Below, piece by piece: positions 10,961-24,991 of a DNA stretch of 64,000 nucleotides. Source of the stretch: Balamuthia mandrillaris (Eukaryota; Discosea; Longamoebia; Balamuthiidae); assembly GCA_031835245.1 (NCBI GenBank), contig JAVKOQ010000089.1:1-64000 (forward strand), in the 5' to 3' direction. Position numbers and translations under genes: made by a program. A model generated the notes under the pieces. It saw only the letters and a program-made list of their open reading frames with translations, did no database searches and was not told the origin of the DNA. How positions within the stretch are numbered: the stretch's first letter is position 1; every line of letters begins with the position of its first letter.

Positions 10961-12931
10961 ATGAGTAGCGGGTGCTCGTTGAGGGCAATTGTGGAGCAGC
11001 TTGCAGAACAAAATAGGCTCACTGAGCACAAAAAACAAACAACCAAAGCATATGGAACTAAGATTAATTTCCCGTGTCTAAACAAGTTCCTCCAATGCTT
11101 ACGGATGAGCAATCTGCCACTCTATTTCGACAAGCAGCGAGCTCTTCTCTATCAAGACCTTCTTCACTTGGTGGGGGCCATGCTTGCTGGAAAATTGCAG
11201 GGGAACAGGCATGGAAGGATGGTTTTAGGCCCAAAGGGATGCGGCAAAACAACGTTCCTCATGGCAATGGCTTGTGCACTCCACCGCGCAACTCCAGCAA
11301 ACGTTGCTGTCTTCTACGTTGACCTCGCTACGTTGAACTTGGAACAGCACACCCCCCTCTCACTCATCATCAAGGCTGTGAAGGACACCACAGGCATTGA
11401 ACTCAACGTTACGACCATACTTGGCCTTTTAGGAGCGCTCGATAGGAACAATATTTTCGTGATTTGCTTTATGGATGAGTACCACACCATGTATGCCCGA
11501 CCCAGTAAAGTTGGCGAAGTGTGGCGTGAGCAGATGTTCAATCTTGGGAATCACGCTAGCGACACCCGGCGACATCTGTGCGTTCTTTTGGGAAGTGCGC
11601 CGTACATGCGAGCCCTTTGCTTCGGCAAGTATCCACAAGACTCTGCTCGCTACCCCAGCTACATGGGCGTTGCTGGCAACCTCAACTCAGCCCGCTTCCC
11701 TGTTCAGATGCTTGGACCCTTCTCCAACTCCAAGGATCTTACGAGTTTTTGTAGTTTGCTTCAGGCGTACGGATGGAGTTTACCTGATGTCAACACGATT
11801 ATGGCCATGACCGGTGGGAATCTCGTTGACGTGCTCCAAACCATTCAAGTGGAGCAATCAGTGATGGAAGTGGGACTAGAGGAGATGGAAGAAGAGGAGA
11901 AGGAAGGAGAAGAGGAGGAAACGCAGAGTGACGCTGAAATTTCGGAATTGATGGGCTTCAACCAACTCTCCGTGTCGCATGCCACTCTACATGGTCCCGA
12001 AATGCACTTGCGGCTATTCAAGTTCAAGCACCTTATGGAAGGGAAGTATGGTTTGCTTTGGGGGGAAATGCTTGCCAAGTTAGAGAAACTCGCAGAGGAG
12101 CGAAATAAGAGCGAGCCTCTATTTTCTGATCCTTGGGGCTTGGTTGCAGAAATCCCGGTGGATGAACTTAGTGAACAGTTTCAGGATTGCCGCCTTCTGT
12201 ACGATGCCACTGATGCAGGTGCACTGGTGTACAATCAGAACTTCGACTGTGACACTGTCAGATTTCTCTACCCCCTCCAAGCTCTCTACTGCCGCGAACG
12301 TCTACGCCAGCACGAGGTAGCGGAGTGGCTTACACCCCATCTGCGGCTCTGTCTACGGTATCCTTATTCCATGTTAGGCATTGAAGCTGAAAAGATATTC
12401 TGCCGAGGTATTCACACTAATTACCTGAATCTGCCAGAAAAAGAATACATGGATCGCGTGTTACGTGTGCGTTTCAGCCAGAGGACCTTGCAAGTGCTTG
12501 ACATGACATTGGAGCCAAGTTCTGCAGCTCATTTGCAGGCCCTACTCTCTCCGCATGATGAGCTGCCTGATAGACTTGGTGCAGACTGCGTCTTTTTGAA
12601 AGAAGAAGACGATGGTCTTTGCCTCTACCGTGTCCAGCTGAAGCTCGGCACTTCACATTTGTCACAATCCAGCGCCAAAACGATCATCGAAAAGTTGCAG
12701 GATGGCTCGACATGTATCAAGTAACCTCTGTGTGACTTCATCAGAAAACCTGTAACAGAGCTTCATATTAGGCTAGTACTAGCAACAACCCGTCCAGTGA
12801 CTGAGTCTGCCTGCAAAGAATTGCAACAAGCCGGAATTGAGCTGTGGGATAGATCTTTTTTAGTCAAGAATATTTGGCCAAAAGATGTAACTGTGTGGGC
12901 AAACAGTGAACAAGTGGAGGCCTATAAGTAA
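10961..12931 (+). pseudogene. P-loop ATPase fused to PD-(D/E)XK-like nuclease domain, Crinkler/CR-like; one in-frame stop
   Basis: A single uninterrupted frame of 587 codons from ATG 10961 to TAA 12722. Residues 90-98 are Walker A (GPKGCGKTT), residues 166-175 Walker B (FVICFMDEYH), and HLCVLLGSAPY near 206 fits a sensor strand; the middle carries an acidic low-complexity loop (about 308-330). The C-terminus has the REase-fold signature: D in ADCVF near 541 followed by strand RVQLKLG with the Q-x-K variant of the (D/E)xK motif. After the TAA the same frame stays open for 68 codons to TAA 12929 and supplies the next elements of the fold (IRLVLATTRPVTESACKEL, GIELWDRSFLVKNIWPK), so the stop cuts the nuclease domain in two. 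A GT...AG segment of 24 nt at 12721-12744 would remove the stop in frame, but it would be far shorter than other introns here. The NTPase + REase layout, lack of introns and transposon neighbours resemble CR/Crinkler-type proteins. Function is inferred from fold only. Confidence 0.65.
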
Positions 12932-13300
12932 GCAATGTAGCTTAGGGCCAATAATTGGCTTTACCTCTTGTTGTCTTTTTTATTGAATACTAGCTTCATT
13001 TCATTCAGCAAGAAAGAATTGAGTGTTTGCTGGATTCTTGATGTGGCTAAGCAGTTTTTCTTTTCCTCAGTGCTGGTGCCCCATTGTTTAGGAAGCTAAA
13101 GTTTATTTTTGTAAAGGAAAATATGAAAACAAGAATCAAACTAATGACAATGGTAATGGTGACAAAAATGACTGAAACAACAGCAAGGGCAGTGGTGTTG
13201 GGTCTAATGCAGAGGTGCCATTCTGCCATTTGTTAATATGTTACTTCATGATAAGCCAGTGTGTAAAGGCAAAATTTGAAATAATAATATGAGGTTTTGC
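12932..13300. other. Spacer without recognised gene
   Basis: AT-rich noncoding sequence following the ATPase-nuclease frame. No motif was recognised. Confidence 0.5.
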
Positions 13301-13301
13301 A

Positions 13302-13416
13302 GTAAAAGGGGAAAAGGGAGAAAGGAAGGATGGGGGATACAAAAGAAAGGAGAGCTGAGGGTCCGGGACGGATCCAACATGAGGAGTCTTGAGATAAGTG
13401 TTGTGATTTTACCAAC
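13302..13416 (-). mobile_element. Inverted fragment of the chromovirus 3' end
   Basis: The minus strand repeats the Pol-LTR junction of the element at 3.7-7.4 kb: CAACACTTATCTCAAGACTC, then TGTTGGATCCGTCCCGGACC and the CT-rich start of the LTR, with only a few changes. At its upstream edge it carries TGTTGGTAAAATCA, identical to 3679-3692 at the 5' edge of the full element. The homologous part stops abruptly near 13302. A poly-A run of about 20 follows on the plus strand at 13431-13450. Confidence 0.8.
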
Positions 13417-14187
13417 ATAATCTGTTTTTCAAAAAAAAAAAAAAAAAAAAGAGATAGAAGTAGAAAAGCAAAGAATCATCAGAATAGTTATCTTGAGTTA
13501 TGTGGTTCAATCGCGGTTTGATTGATGATGACGTCACCCAGCTAATTAACAGAACCTTTTAGTATGTAAAGAGAGGAGAGAAAGGGATTGGCATAATCCT
13601 ATGCTGGGTTGTGACACTTGGAAAGTAAATCATTTGTTATACCACTCTCCCATGCCAGGTTGTGCCCACAAAGATAAGATTGGAGTGGTTCTTGGTTTGT
13701 GCTTATTAGAAAAACCAGCTTTGTGTATACCATTTGTGTATTAAGCACAAGGAAATATTTATTACAGAAAGTAACAAATAGATTCTTCTACCTTCCAAAC
13801 CCTTCCTCCAACAAAACAAATTCTTTTTACCTCCCTCCAAAATTATTTTATATCAAACTGGCATAATCATGTTGTAAAATAACAGAACAGGAATGATTGT
13901 GGACACAAAATAAGTACAACTTAATTTACTAAAAGTGAAGAGTACAAGTGATATTAAAGTATCTTGTGTTGTGTTGTAAGTTGTCCTGAGAGGAAAAAAA
14001 GAAGAAACAAGGAGAGGCAGTATTTAAGCTAGAAGAAAGATTCCCAAAAGAACAAAGCATAAAAGAGAAAACAGAAAGAAAAGGAAACATCAAGAAAGAA
14101 GAAGGGGAAGATGAGAGGTTTCCTCAAGTTGATGACAGAAAAGAGAAGTCAGTAGAAAGAAAAGAAGAGTTACTATGTTGGAGTTTT
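13417..14187. other. AT-rich spacer between transposon zone and COG8
   Basis: Purine-rich on the plus strand (many AAAGAAGA-like words) and without coding features. It is the border between the repeat-rich left part and the gene-dense right part of the window. Confidence 0.5.
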
Positions 14188-16180
14188 CTAACAATCATGA
14201 AATACACTTTTAAAGTTATTCATCAAAAATGGCAATACAATATCTTTCATATTCTGTAGTATAATATTAACAATAAATTAAAAAAATAATAACAAAAACA
14301 AACCTGAAGAATTGTAAGAAAATATTTTTCTTGTTTTTTTGTAAAACATGTTTTGGTTTTTATAAAATAAAGATTCTTTAGTATTATGTTAAGTTCTTTA
14401 TAAAAAGTTTTCATTAACTTATTTTTGGATAAATAAGCAGCACATAGCCTATAAAAAAATTAATAAATGTTTAACACATAAAACAAAGGTTGTATTATAC
14501 CTTAATTCATTAAGTACTTTAAATATATCATTTGTAAACAAAGCTAATAATGGAAAAGCAAACAAAGCTTGTGGTATTTCTGTAAATAACTCTTTTTCTA
14601 TTTGACATAAAGTAAGCAATAAGGAAAATAAACTTTACAAGGGTATAATACCAGGATATTTTGGAATTATATCTAGAACTTTGTTTTGTAGTTGTATTAA
14701 ACTTTGTTGAAATTTTAAAAAGGCTTGCTGTAATCTGAATACAAATAAACAATGGATACTTTGTTCAAATAATGGCACTAATAAAGCTTTAAATGATATT
14801 AGCAAAATGTAAAAACAATGTTTTAATCATTATTACCTCTAAAATCTGCACCAACACGCCCAAGTGACATAGAGTAATGCATACATTGATTTAGAATGTT
14901 AACAATTAAGGTTCCTTCTTTAACTTGAGGTAAAAGGCTTGACAAAACATGTTAGCAAATGTTGCTTTGAACAGATATATATATAATTAAAAAAATACAC
15001 CTACTTGTATAGATAATTTATAAACTCAACATTATTTTGTGTAATCCAAGAATATAAGATGCTAACATCTTGAGTTTGGTCATGTAAAGAAGTATTGTCA
15101 TAAAAAATGGCACGATATTGTGTTATAATATCAAACAAATGTATTCGGTAGCCATCAATAACTTTGGATAACTGGTAGAAAATTTAATACAAGGGAAAGT
15201 TGTCATTGTTTCAAAAATACATACATAAGTGTAGCTATTCTGAGAAGCTATGTTTTGAATCACTTTATGTAACCATATTGTACGGCTCTGGAGAAAACTA
15301 AAGCAAGGAACATTAATATCTGTTTTTTTAAAATTGAAATGAACAAAACTCAATACGCACTGTATTTGTAGCTCTGTTTCTGTAAAGCTTGAAAGTTGAC
15401 AAAGATATCCAATGATTTGTAGACAAGTAGGAAGCTGTACATTCGATTGAAGCTTCTTTTGTAGCTGGTATAACATAGCTTGTGTTGCTTCATCAATGTG
15501 TTGGGCCTAAAAAAGTAAACGTTAAAAAGATAAAAGTAAAGTGTGTTGAGCAACAACAAGAGAATGCACACCAGATTGACCACTATGGGAACGTGTGAAT
15601 GTTTCTTCAAAAGAGTTTGGGTGAAAAGGCGAAGTTTCAAAGCTTCATCGTAAAACTCACTGCGAACACAAGTATCCATGAGCTCAGGTACTTCTAATAA
15701 GTCTAAGAGCTGTGTATGGTAGTCCAGCGTCTGTTGGGCCACTGCTCTTCGACTGGAAATGCGCACTGCCTCTTTGCAAAATCGCTCACAAGAGGTGGTC
15801 AAGTTAGGCAGCACGTCCAGCACTTGCGTCACTCGTTGGTTCATCAGAGAAAACTGTTTTGCAGCTGCGATTAACCAACCAACAAGGAACCTCGTTTGTT
15901 TTGTCTGAAAAAAAAAAAAACAAACCTCTCGATGGACGCATTGCAAACACTCGGAAGTGTCAATAAAGGATGTGTAGTTAACATAGGCTAGCTCTTGCAT
16001 TTGCTTCTGTATGGATTCAGCCTCCTTATTGTGGTGCTCAGGCTCTTTTCGCAGCTTTTGAAGTGTCATGTTGCTCAAAGAATGCAAGTAATCTTCGTAG
16101 ATGGTGTGTGACTCGCCGGTGTCCTCCAATGGCGACAACAGGCAATACAAAGAGTTATCCCTTTCATTTTCTTCTGCCAT
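14188..16180 (-). CDS. COG8: Conserved oligomeric Golgi complex subunit 8 (COG8/Dor1)
   Basis: COG8 belongs to the COG tethering complex (lobe B) that recycles Golgi enzymes by capturing intra-Golgi vesicles. The start is ATG 16180 (MAEENERDNS). Exons seen: 16180-15926, 15853-15572, 15506-15361, 15297-15225, 15171-15005, then further exons to TAG at 14188. Recognisable family segments are LQKLRKEPEHHNKEAE, LAYVNYTSFIDTSECLQCVH, VLPNLTTSCERFCKEA, LLEVPELMDTCVRSEFYDEAL, NVQLPTCLQIIGYL, RIHLFDIITQYRAIF, MHYSMSLGRVGADFR and VLNELRLCAAYL. Splicing at the listed sites restores continuous homology across each junction. The protein is about 550-600 residues, near the usual length. The last exons (14188-15300) are strikingly AT-rich in both exons and introns, unlike the first two exons and all genes to the right. 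Confidence 0.88.
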
Positions 16181-16545
16181 TGTCCTTTTCTTTTGTTTCT
16201 TCTTTCTTCTCACTACAGCTTATTTATCCGTTTTTGAGGAAGAGGAGAATGCCTGGGGGGGTCGCTCATTAATGGCCGGTTTAATGAAATCGCTCCTGCC
16301 GTCGCTAGGACCCTCACTTACACTTTTTTGCAGAAGACAACAATGTGTGAGAAGCTGCCTCCTTGCAGACTGTCTTAGAATTACTGCCGGAGGAGTCAAA
16401 AAGACGACAGTCTCCGTCGACAAAAACAAAAAGTGAAACGAAAGGAAAATTTCCCTGATGAGTGAGTATGAGCCCAGGGGATGTGATTTGGACAGAATTT
16501 CATGCACACCTCTTACTATAGCGAGTAAATTCGGGAACCAGCTGA

Positions 16546-16882
16546 ATGGAGGTACCCGCGGCGGCTGGGCTCTGTGGTGCTTGCACGTCTTACTTGGAAG
16601 GCAGCGGTACGTACGTTTGTCCGAACTTCATCCTCCCTGTCGCTCTGTGTGACGCAGCTGTCGCTTACCCTTTGGGTTGTCACAACAAAGGGTTGAGGGG
16701 TGGAGGCCACCAGCTTTTGTTTTCCTTGCTGTCTTCCTCTGTGTTGCTGGCTTGTTTGTTGGTTTACAAGTGGTGGAAGAGAAAGAAGGTCTCCTGTGCA
16801 ACAAACGAGGCCACAGAGGCTGTTATTGAAGAGCTCCAACACTCCGGTGAAAAGAGCGAGAGAGAAAGAGAGAGAGAGAGAG

Positions 16883-16954
<72 letters not shown>

Positions 16955-16977
16955 TAGGAAGACTGATATTATTGTGA
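16546..16977 (+). CDS. Hypothetical small membrane protein (doubtful)
   Basis: A frame from ATG 16546 gives an N-terminal half with five or six cysteines (LCGACTSYL, TYVCPNF, LCDAAVAY, GCHN), a hydrophobic stretch HQLLFSLLSSSVLLACLLVY followed by WWKRKK, so it could be a single-pass membrane protein. The last 40 codons are the (GA)n microsatellite read as RERERE, so the true end, if the gene is real, must lie earlier or be spliced. It sits between the start of COG8 and the end of the STYXL1-like gene, both on the other strand. No homologue is recognised. Confidence 0.3.
16857..16951. repeat. (GA)n microsatellite
   Basis: About 95 bp of GA dinucleotides with one AGAT interruption, immediately downstream of the STYXL1-like stop codon (TAA, 16969-16971 on the minus strand). 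Confidence 0.95.
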
Positions 16978-18440
16978 GGAGGGCAACAACAAGGGCGTGT
17001 GCGAAGGTGGAGGTAACACCAGGCGGGAGGAGGAGCTGTGCCCACTATCAAAACTGTGCAACTGTTCCATGAACATGAGACTGGTGTCCAACTTGTAGAA
17101 GCAACGAGCAGTAACATAGTTTACGGCCTCCTCAAAAGATAAACCAAGCACGGACTTGGCCCATGCTACAGCCATTGCAGCAGAACGTGAGCGACCGTGC
17201 ACCTGAATAAGCACGGCCTGGCCGTTGGCCCTTGCCTCTTCTATATATTGAATGCAAGCTCTCCAACAGTCACCCATTTCTGCAGAGTTGTGATCCTCAA
17301 CGGCGCACCGCAAACAGCAAATGCCGGACGCGTCTTCAAAGGGCAACTGTACATCGTTATCCACAATGACATGCTGAATGCCAAGCCTTTGCAAAGTCTC
17401 CCTGTCCACACACAGCTGGTGATTAAGCCGCCGCTCTAGACTACCTGTTGGCCTACTCCCCAGAAACAGGCGTGGCGCAATGGCGCACGGTAGAGGCATC
17501 AGTTCTTCCTCTTCCTGCTGCTGCTTTCTGCAAAGAATTGGGAACTCCTCCTTGAACGCCGCGTAGCCCCCTTCGATGTTTTATGTGTTGATTGTTCCAC
17601 CATAGATTTCAATTAAATAGCTATGGTTAGCTCTTTGGTAGCCCCTCTCCTCTCCTCTCCTCTCCTCTCCTCTCCTCTCCTCTCTCTCCTCTCCTCTCCT
17701 CTCTCTCCTCTCTCTCCTCTCCTCTCCTCTCCTCTCCTCTCCTCCTCTCCTCTCCTCTCCTCTCCTCTCCTCTCCTCTCCTCTCCTCTCTCCTCTCCTCT
17801 CCTCTCCTCTCCTCTCCTCTCCTCTCCTCTCCTCTCCTCTCCTCTCCTCTCTTTGTAACTACCAACCTTGTATGGTGTATATTTCAGCGTGCTGCAGTCG
17901 CTTGAAGAAATAATGCAAGTCTTGCTGAACTTGTTGCTGTTGTTCGGAGGATGTCCCTGTAGTGGAGGAGTGCTGCTGTGCCAGCAATGCCAAGCGGCGT
18001 AGCAATTGGTCCCTCTGCTCGTTCCCATGAGAAGCTGCCAGGCTGAAAACCTCAGCCAGCCATTGCATTCTCTCCTCACTCTTCTGATCTTGTTCGTCGC
18101 AGTATAGCACAGCTGGAGAGAGGTGTTCTGGCAACCCTTGTTGCATTGCCCGACGGATCAAGCCTTCAAAGGCTGCAAACTTTTCGTTCTCTGTGTGCCC
18201 ACCGCAATCGCCAAAAGAAAGAGCGGTAGCTATGTGCTCTGCACCATAACTTGCAGCGGTTCTAGTGTCAACCAAGAAGTGACTCTCAAACAAAGGGAGG
18301 TTGAAAACCTGGGCTGCGCTCACCATGACCGCAGGCCTTTGCCCTGCCTCCCCCCTTCCCCTCCCACCCCCAGTCCCAATCCCACTGCAACTGCCACCAT
18401 CGCCACCCCCGCCACCACCGCACGCTAGTTGAACTTGCAT
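16969..18440 (-). CDS. STYXL1-like pseudophosphatase: rhodanese domain + dead DUSP domain
   Basis: Two exons: 18440-17867 (ATG 18440, MQVQLACGG) and 17570-16969, joined by an intron of 296 nt; the splice gives IYTIQGGYAAFKEEFPILC, the conserved end of a rhodanese (CH2/CDC25-like) domain. The rhodanese part includes HFLVDTRTAASYGAEHI. Exon 2 holds a dual-specificity phosphatase fold: APRLFLGSRPTGSL, LGIQHVIVDNDVQ, then the P-loop as VLIQVHGRSRSAAMAVAW. In active enzymes this loop is HCxxGxSR; here His and Cys are Gln and Val and one residue is missing, so no phosphatase chemistry is expected. Rhodanese + inactive DUSP is the architecture of animal STYXL1 (MK-STYX). It may bind phosphoproteins as a decoy; that is inference. 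A glycine-rich run follows the start codon. Confidence 0.75.
17644..17851. repeat. (TCTCC)n pentanucleotide repeat in the STYXL1-like intron
   Basis: About 208 bp of TCTCC units with scattered TCTCTCC variants, wholly inside the intron 17571-17866. On the host's sense strand it is purine-rich (GGAGA), against the trend in this window. Confidence 0.95.
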
Positions 18441-18862
18441 GGGTCTGTAGACCGACAGAACTGTGACCAACCAAGGTTTGTTTCTTCCTTCGAAGCTCTT
18501 TGAAGCTCTCTTTTTTTTTATTATTTATTTTTTTAAAAAAAAGAAAGAAGAGTCCAACGAAAAAGACAGCACCGCTCTCCTTTTTCTCAGAAAAGGCAGA
18601 GAGGCGCTGTTTTGTTGCGGCGCACACGGCACACGCACGTCACACACACACACGTGTGTGTGTCAGAAGGGCCACTATCGCCGCGTGTTGTTGGTGATAA
18701 CACCCGTAGCTAGCAGTGGCTCTACGCGCAGTTGGGTGGTCAGCAGGATAAGCGAAAAGAAGGAGAGGGAAGGCATGGAGCCTGCAGCGCGTACCCTTTT
18801 CTACCATCGCTATGTCTCTATAAATAATGTAGGCAAAGATGCAACCGACCAACTGCCATAAG
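18441..18862. other. Intergenic region upstream of the STYXL1-like gene
   Basis: About 420 bp between the STYXL1-like start and the stop of the next minus-strand gene. Contains a T/A-rich tract (18510-18545) and an alternating (CA)/(TG) palindrome-like stretch around 18641-18663 (ACACACACACACGTGTGTGTG). No gene seen. Confidence 0.5.
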
Positions 18863-18926
18863 TCAGGAAGCAAGGATGGAGGAAGTCACGCGTGATGGGC
18901 GTGTGTTAACCAAAAAATCTTGTCGT

Positions 18927-18967
<41 letters not shown>

Positions 18968-19496
18968 TGTTACCTTGACCACAGCACCAAAGCTTGTGAG
19001 CACAATGTAATAAGTCCTGTCATTCATTGGTTTGGTATTGGTGAGGGAAGAGAAAGAAGAAAAGTGAGAATGCAAGCGAGGCAGAGGAACCATTACTTCG
19101 TCACAACGTAAATAACGTCATTCCTGGTTGGTTTGTTTTGAACGGGCCCACATACCCTAACAAACTAAGGCGACCCAAAAGGTTCTGTACGATGTAGTCC
19201 CCCCAAATGGCCAGCCGTGTTACATCCATGCAAACCGAAAGCATGCAGAACAGAATATACTGGTGGTGGTAGCATTTTGGAGAAGACATGAACAACGACA
19301 ACAACAACGCAGAGAAGAATAGTGGTGCGCAACCTACCAAAAGCAGAGAGTACTTGGCATGCTGATGCAGCCCATAGAACCCAAACAGCGAAAGAAGTGC
19401 GTTGAAGTCCACCAGCTGAAACAAAGAGTTGACCATGCTCAAACAGAACTGCACCACCAACGTGGCAGCCAAGTAGCGTTCCACCACCCAAGCCAT
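18863..19496 (-). CDS. Multi-pass membrane protein, unassigned (possibly AGTRAP-like)
   Basis: ATG 19496 (MAWVVERYLAATLVVQF) opens an exon with four hydrophobic segments: about residues 5-25, 30-45, 50-70 and 85-105 (HQYILFCMLSVCMDVTRLAIW). A first intron starts GTATGTGGG near 19158; the coding probably resumes at about 19018 (TYYIVLTSFGAVVK), followed by a second intron with a (CT)n tract in sense and a last exon DFLVNTRPSRVTSSILAS ending in TGA at 18863. The order of four helices and a short C-tail, with an 'MDVTRLAIW' segment in helix three or four, recalls the angiotensin-receptor-associated protein family, but similarity is weak. Exon limits are approximate. Confidence 0.5.
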
Positions 19497-19533
19497 CCTT
19501 GCTTTCCTATCCGCCACCAAACGTAGACCCTAG

Positions 19534-20574
<1,041 letters not shown>

Positions 20575-20729
20575 ACCAGTGGCAGCAGCAACAACAACAA
20601 GGGCTTTGAATGAATGGCAGGTACCTCAGCGGCGGCGTTAATGTCCAGCTTGGCTCCCGCCAGCCCGCCTGCCCACAAAAGAGGAGAATAATATTTTAAA
20701 AAAGACAACAAAGAGGAGCAGCAGAGAGT

Positions 20730-21173
20730 TTAGTAGAGGTAGCCAGGGAGCTTTCTCCTGATGAAAACAACAGCGAGGTTGTAAGCCAAAATAACCATGC
20801 TAAGGCCAGCGCCAATGATCAGCCACCGCTTGTTGTCGTCCATGGCCTTCTGGTGGACCTTGTCCAAAATGATAAAACCTAGTCCTCCCATTAAGAACAA
20901 GAAGCCACCCGAGAGCCCCTCTATGATATATTGTCCGTTGATCCTGTAAGGCAAGAACACTTGAGGCTTGATGTTGCCAAACTGGTCGGCGGTGCTTCCC
21001 ACAGCCGGCGGTTCCACGATAACGTCGTAGATGATGCCGCTGAAGACGAGGTAGCAGGACACCCACATCAAACCGAACACTGTCATGGCCGAAGGCAGAG
21101 ACAGTGAAGGAAGCCTAAGCTTGAGGTTGGGTACCCGCAAGAACTGGAAGGGAAGCTCGCAGAGGGCGTCCAT
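20730..21173 (-). CDS. OSTC: Oligosaccharyltransferase complex subunit OSTC (DC2/OST3-OST6 family)
   Basis: Intronless frame of 147 codons from ATG 21173 (MDALCELPFQFLRVPNLKL) to TAA 20730. OSTC links the STT3A oligosaccharyltransferase to the Sec61 translocon for N-glycosylation in the ER membrane. Diagnostic segments: LPSAMTVFGLMWVSCYLVFSG (first membrane helix), GIIYDVIVEPPAVGS, YRINGQYIIEGLSGGFLF, MGGLGFIILDKV and the C-terminal FIRRKLPGYLY, all closely matching the animal protein, which has 149 residues. The open frame continues upstream to 21335 with an Asn/Ala run encoded by (GCT)n, but homology begins at the chosen ATG. Three or four membrane helices are predicted. Confidence 0.95.
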   Translation of the reverse strand: MDALCELPFQFLRVPNLKLRLPSLSLPSAMTVFGLMWVSCYLVFSGIIYDVIVEPPAVGSTADQFGNIKPQVFLPYRINGQYIIEGLSGGFLFLMGGLGFIILDKVHQKAMDDNKRWLIIGAGLSMVILAYNLAVVFIRRKLPGYLY

Positions 21174-21417
21174 GTCTCTTGGCACTGTGTCTTGCAAGTT
21201 GTTGTTGTTGGCTGCTGCTGCTGCTGCTGCGTTTTGATTGCCGGGCTCCTTCTTCCCTTCCCCAAAACGCTCAGCGTGGTTTGTGTGTGGCTGCGTGTTG
21301 GCCCCTCGTTTTTCCTGTTCCCAAATTGTCGTCATCGGGAGGTCACTTCATGGTCACCCGGTGTTTTGATTGAGGGGTCACCACCTCCAACTGAAGGGCA
21401 GCCAACCCAAGAAGGTC

Positions 21418-21418
<1 letters not shown>

Positions 21419-21450
<32 letters not shown>
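21419..21450. repeat. (GGCA)n tetranucleotide repeat upstream of the DEAH helicase
   Basis: Eight GGCA units ending 27 bp before the helicase ATG, within its probable 5' leader or promoter. Confidence 0.9.
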
Positions 21451-21451
<1 letters not shown>

Positions 21452-21476
21452 GGGAGGGAACGGGTGCTTCACAAGA

Positions 21477-24770
<3,294 letters not shown>

Positions 24771-24991
24771 CGCATCATCATCCTCACCTTTGGTGCCCAA
24801 ATAAGGAAATTTCATCTCACGTCGTGTCTTTTTGCTGTGGTCCCTACAATATCCCAACAACACAATAAACAAAAAACAAAACAACAAAAAAACCACTAAC
24901 AGGAACGTTGGTGGTGAAGGAACCGCCTGCAAAGAATATCCTTACTACTTCATCATACCTTCTGCCCGCTTGCGTTCCCTTTTTCTCCTAT

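Noticed and set aside
10534-11112. 192-codon minus-strand frame rich in Ser/Pro/Leu
   Set aside because: Reads the GGGAGA satellite and overlaps the start of the ATPase-nuclease gene; no motif.
16454-16544. Possible box C/D RNA (CTGATGA ... CTGA)
   Set aside because: Box C has the wrong first base, no terminal stem, no second copy and no host intron established.
17581-18079. Frames of Glu/Arg or Leu/Ser runs across the TCTCC repeat
   Set aside because: Low-complexity translation of an intronic repeat; the true gene there is spliced over it.
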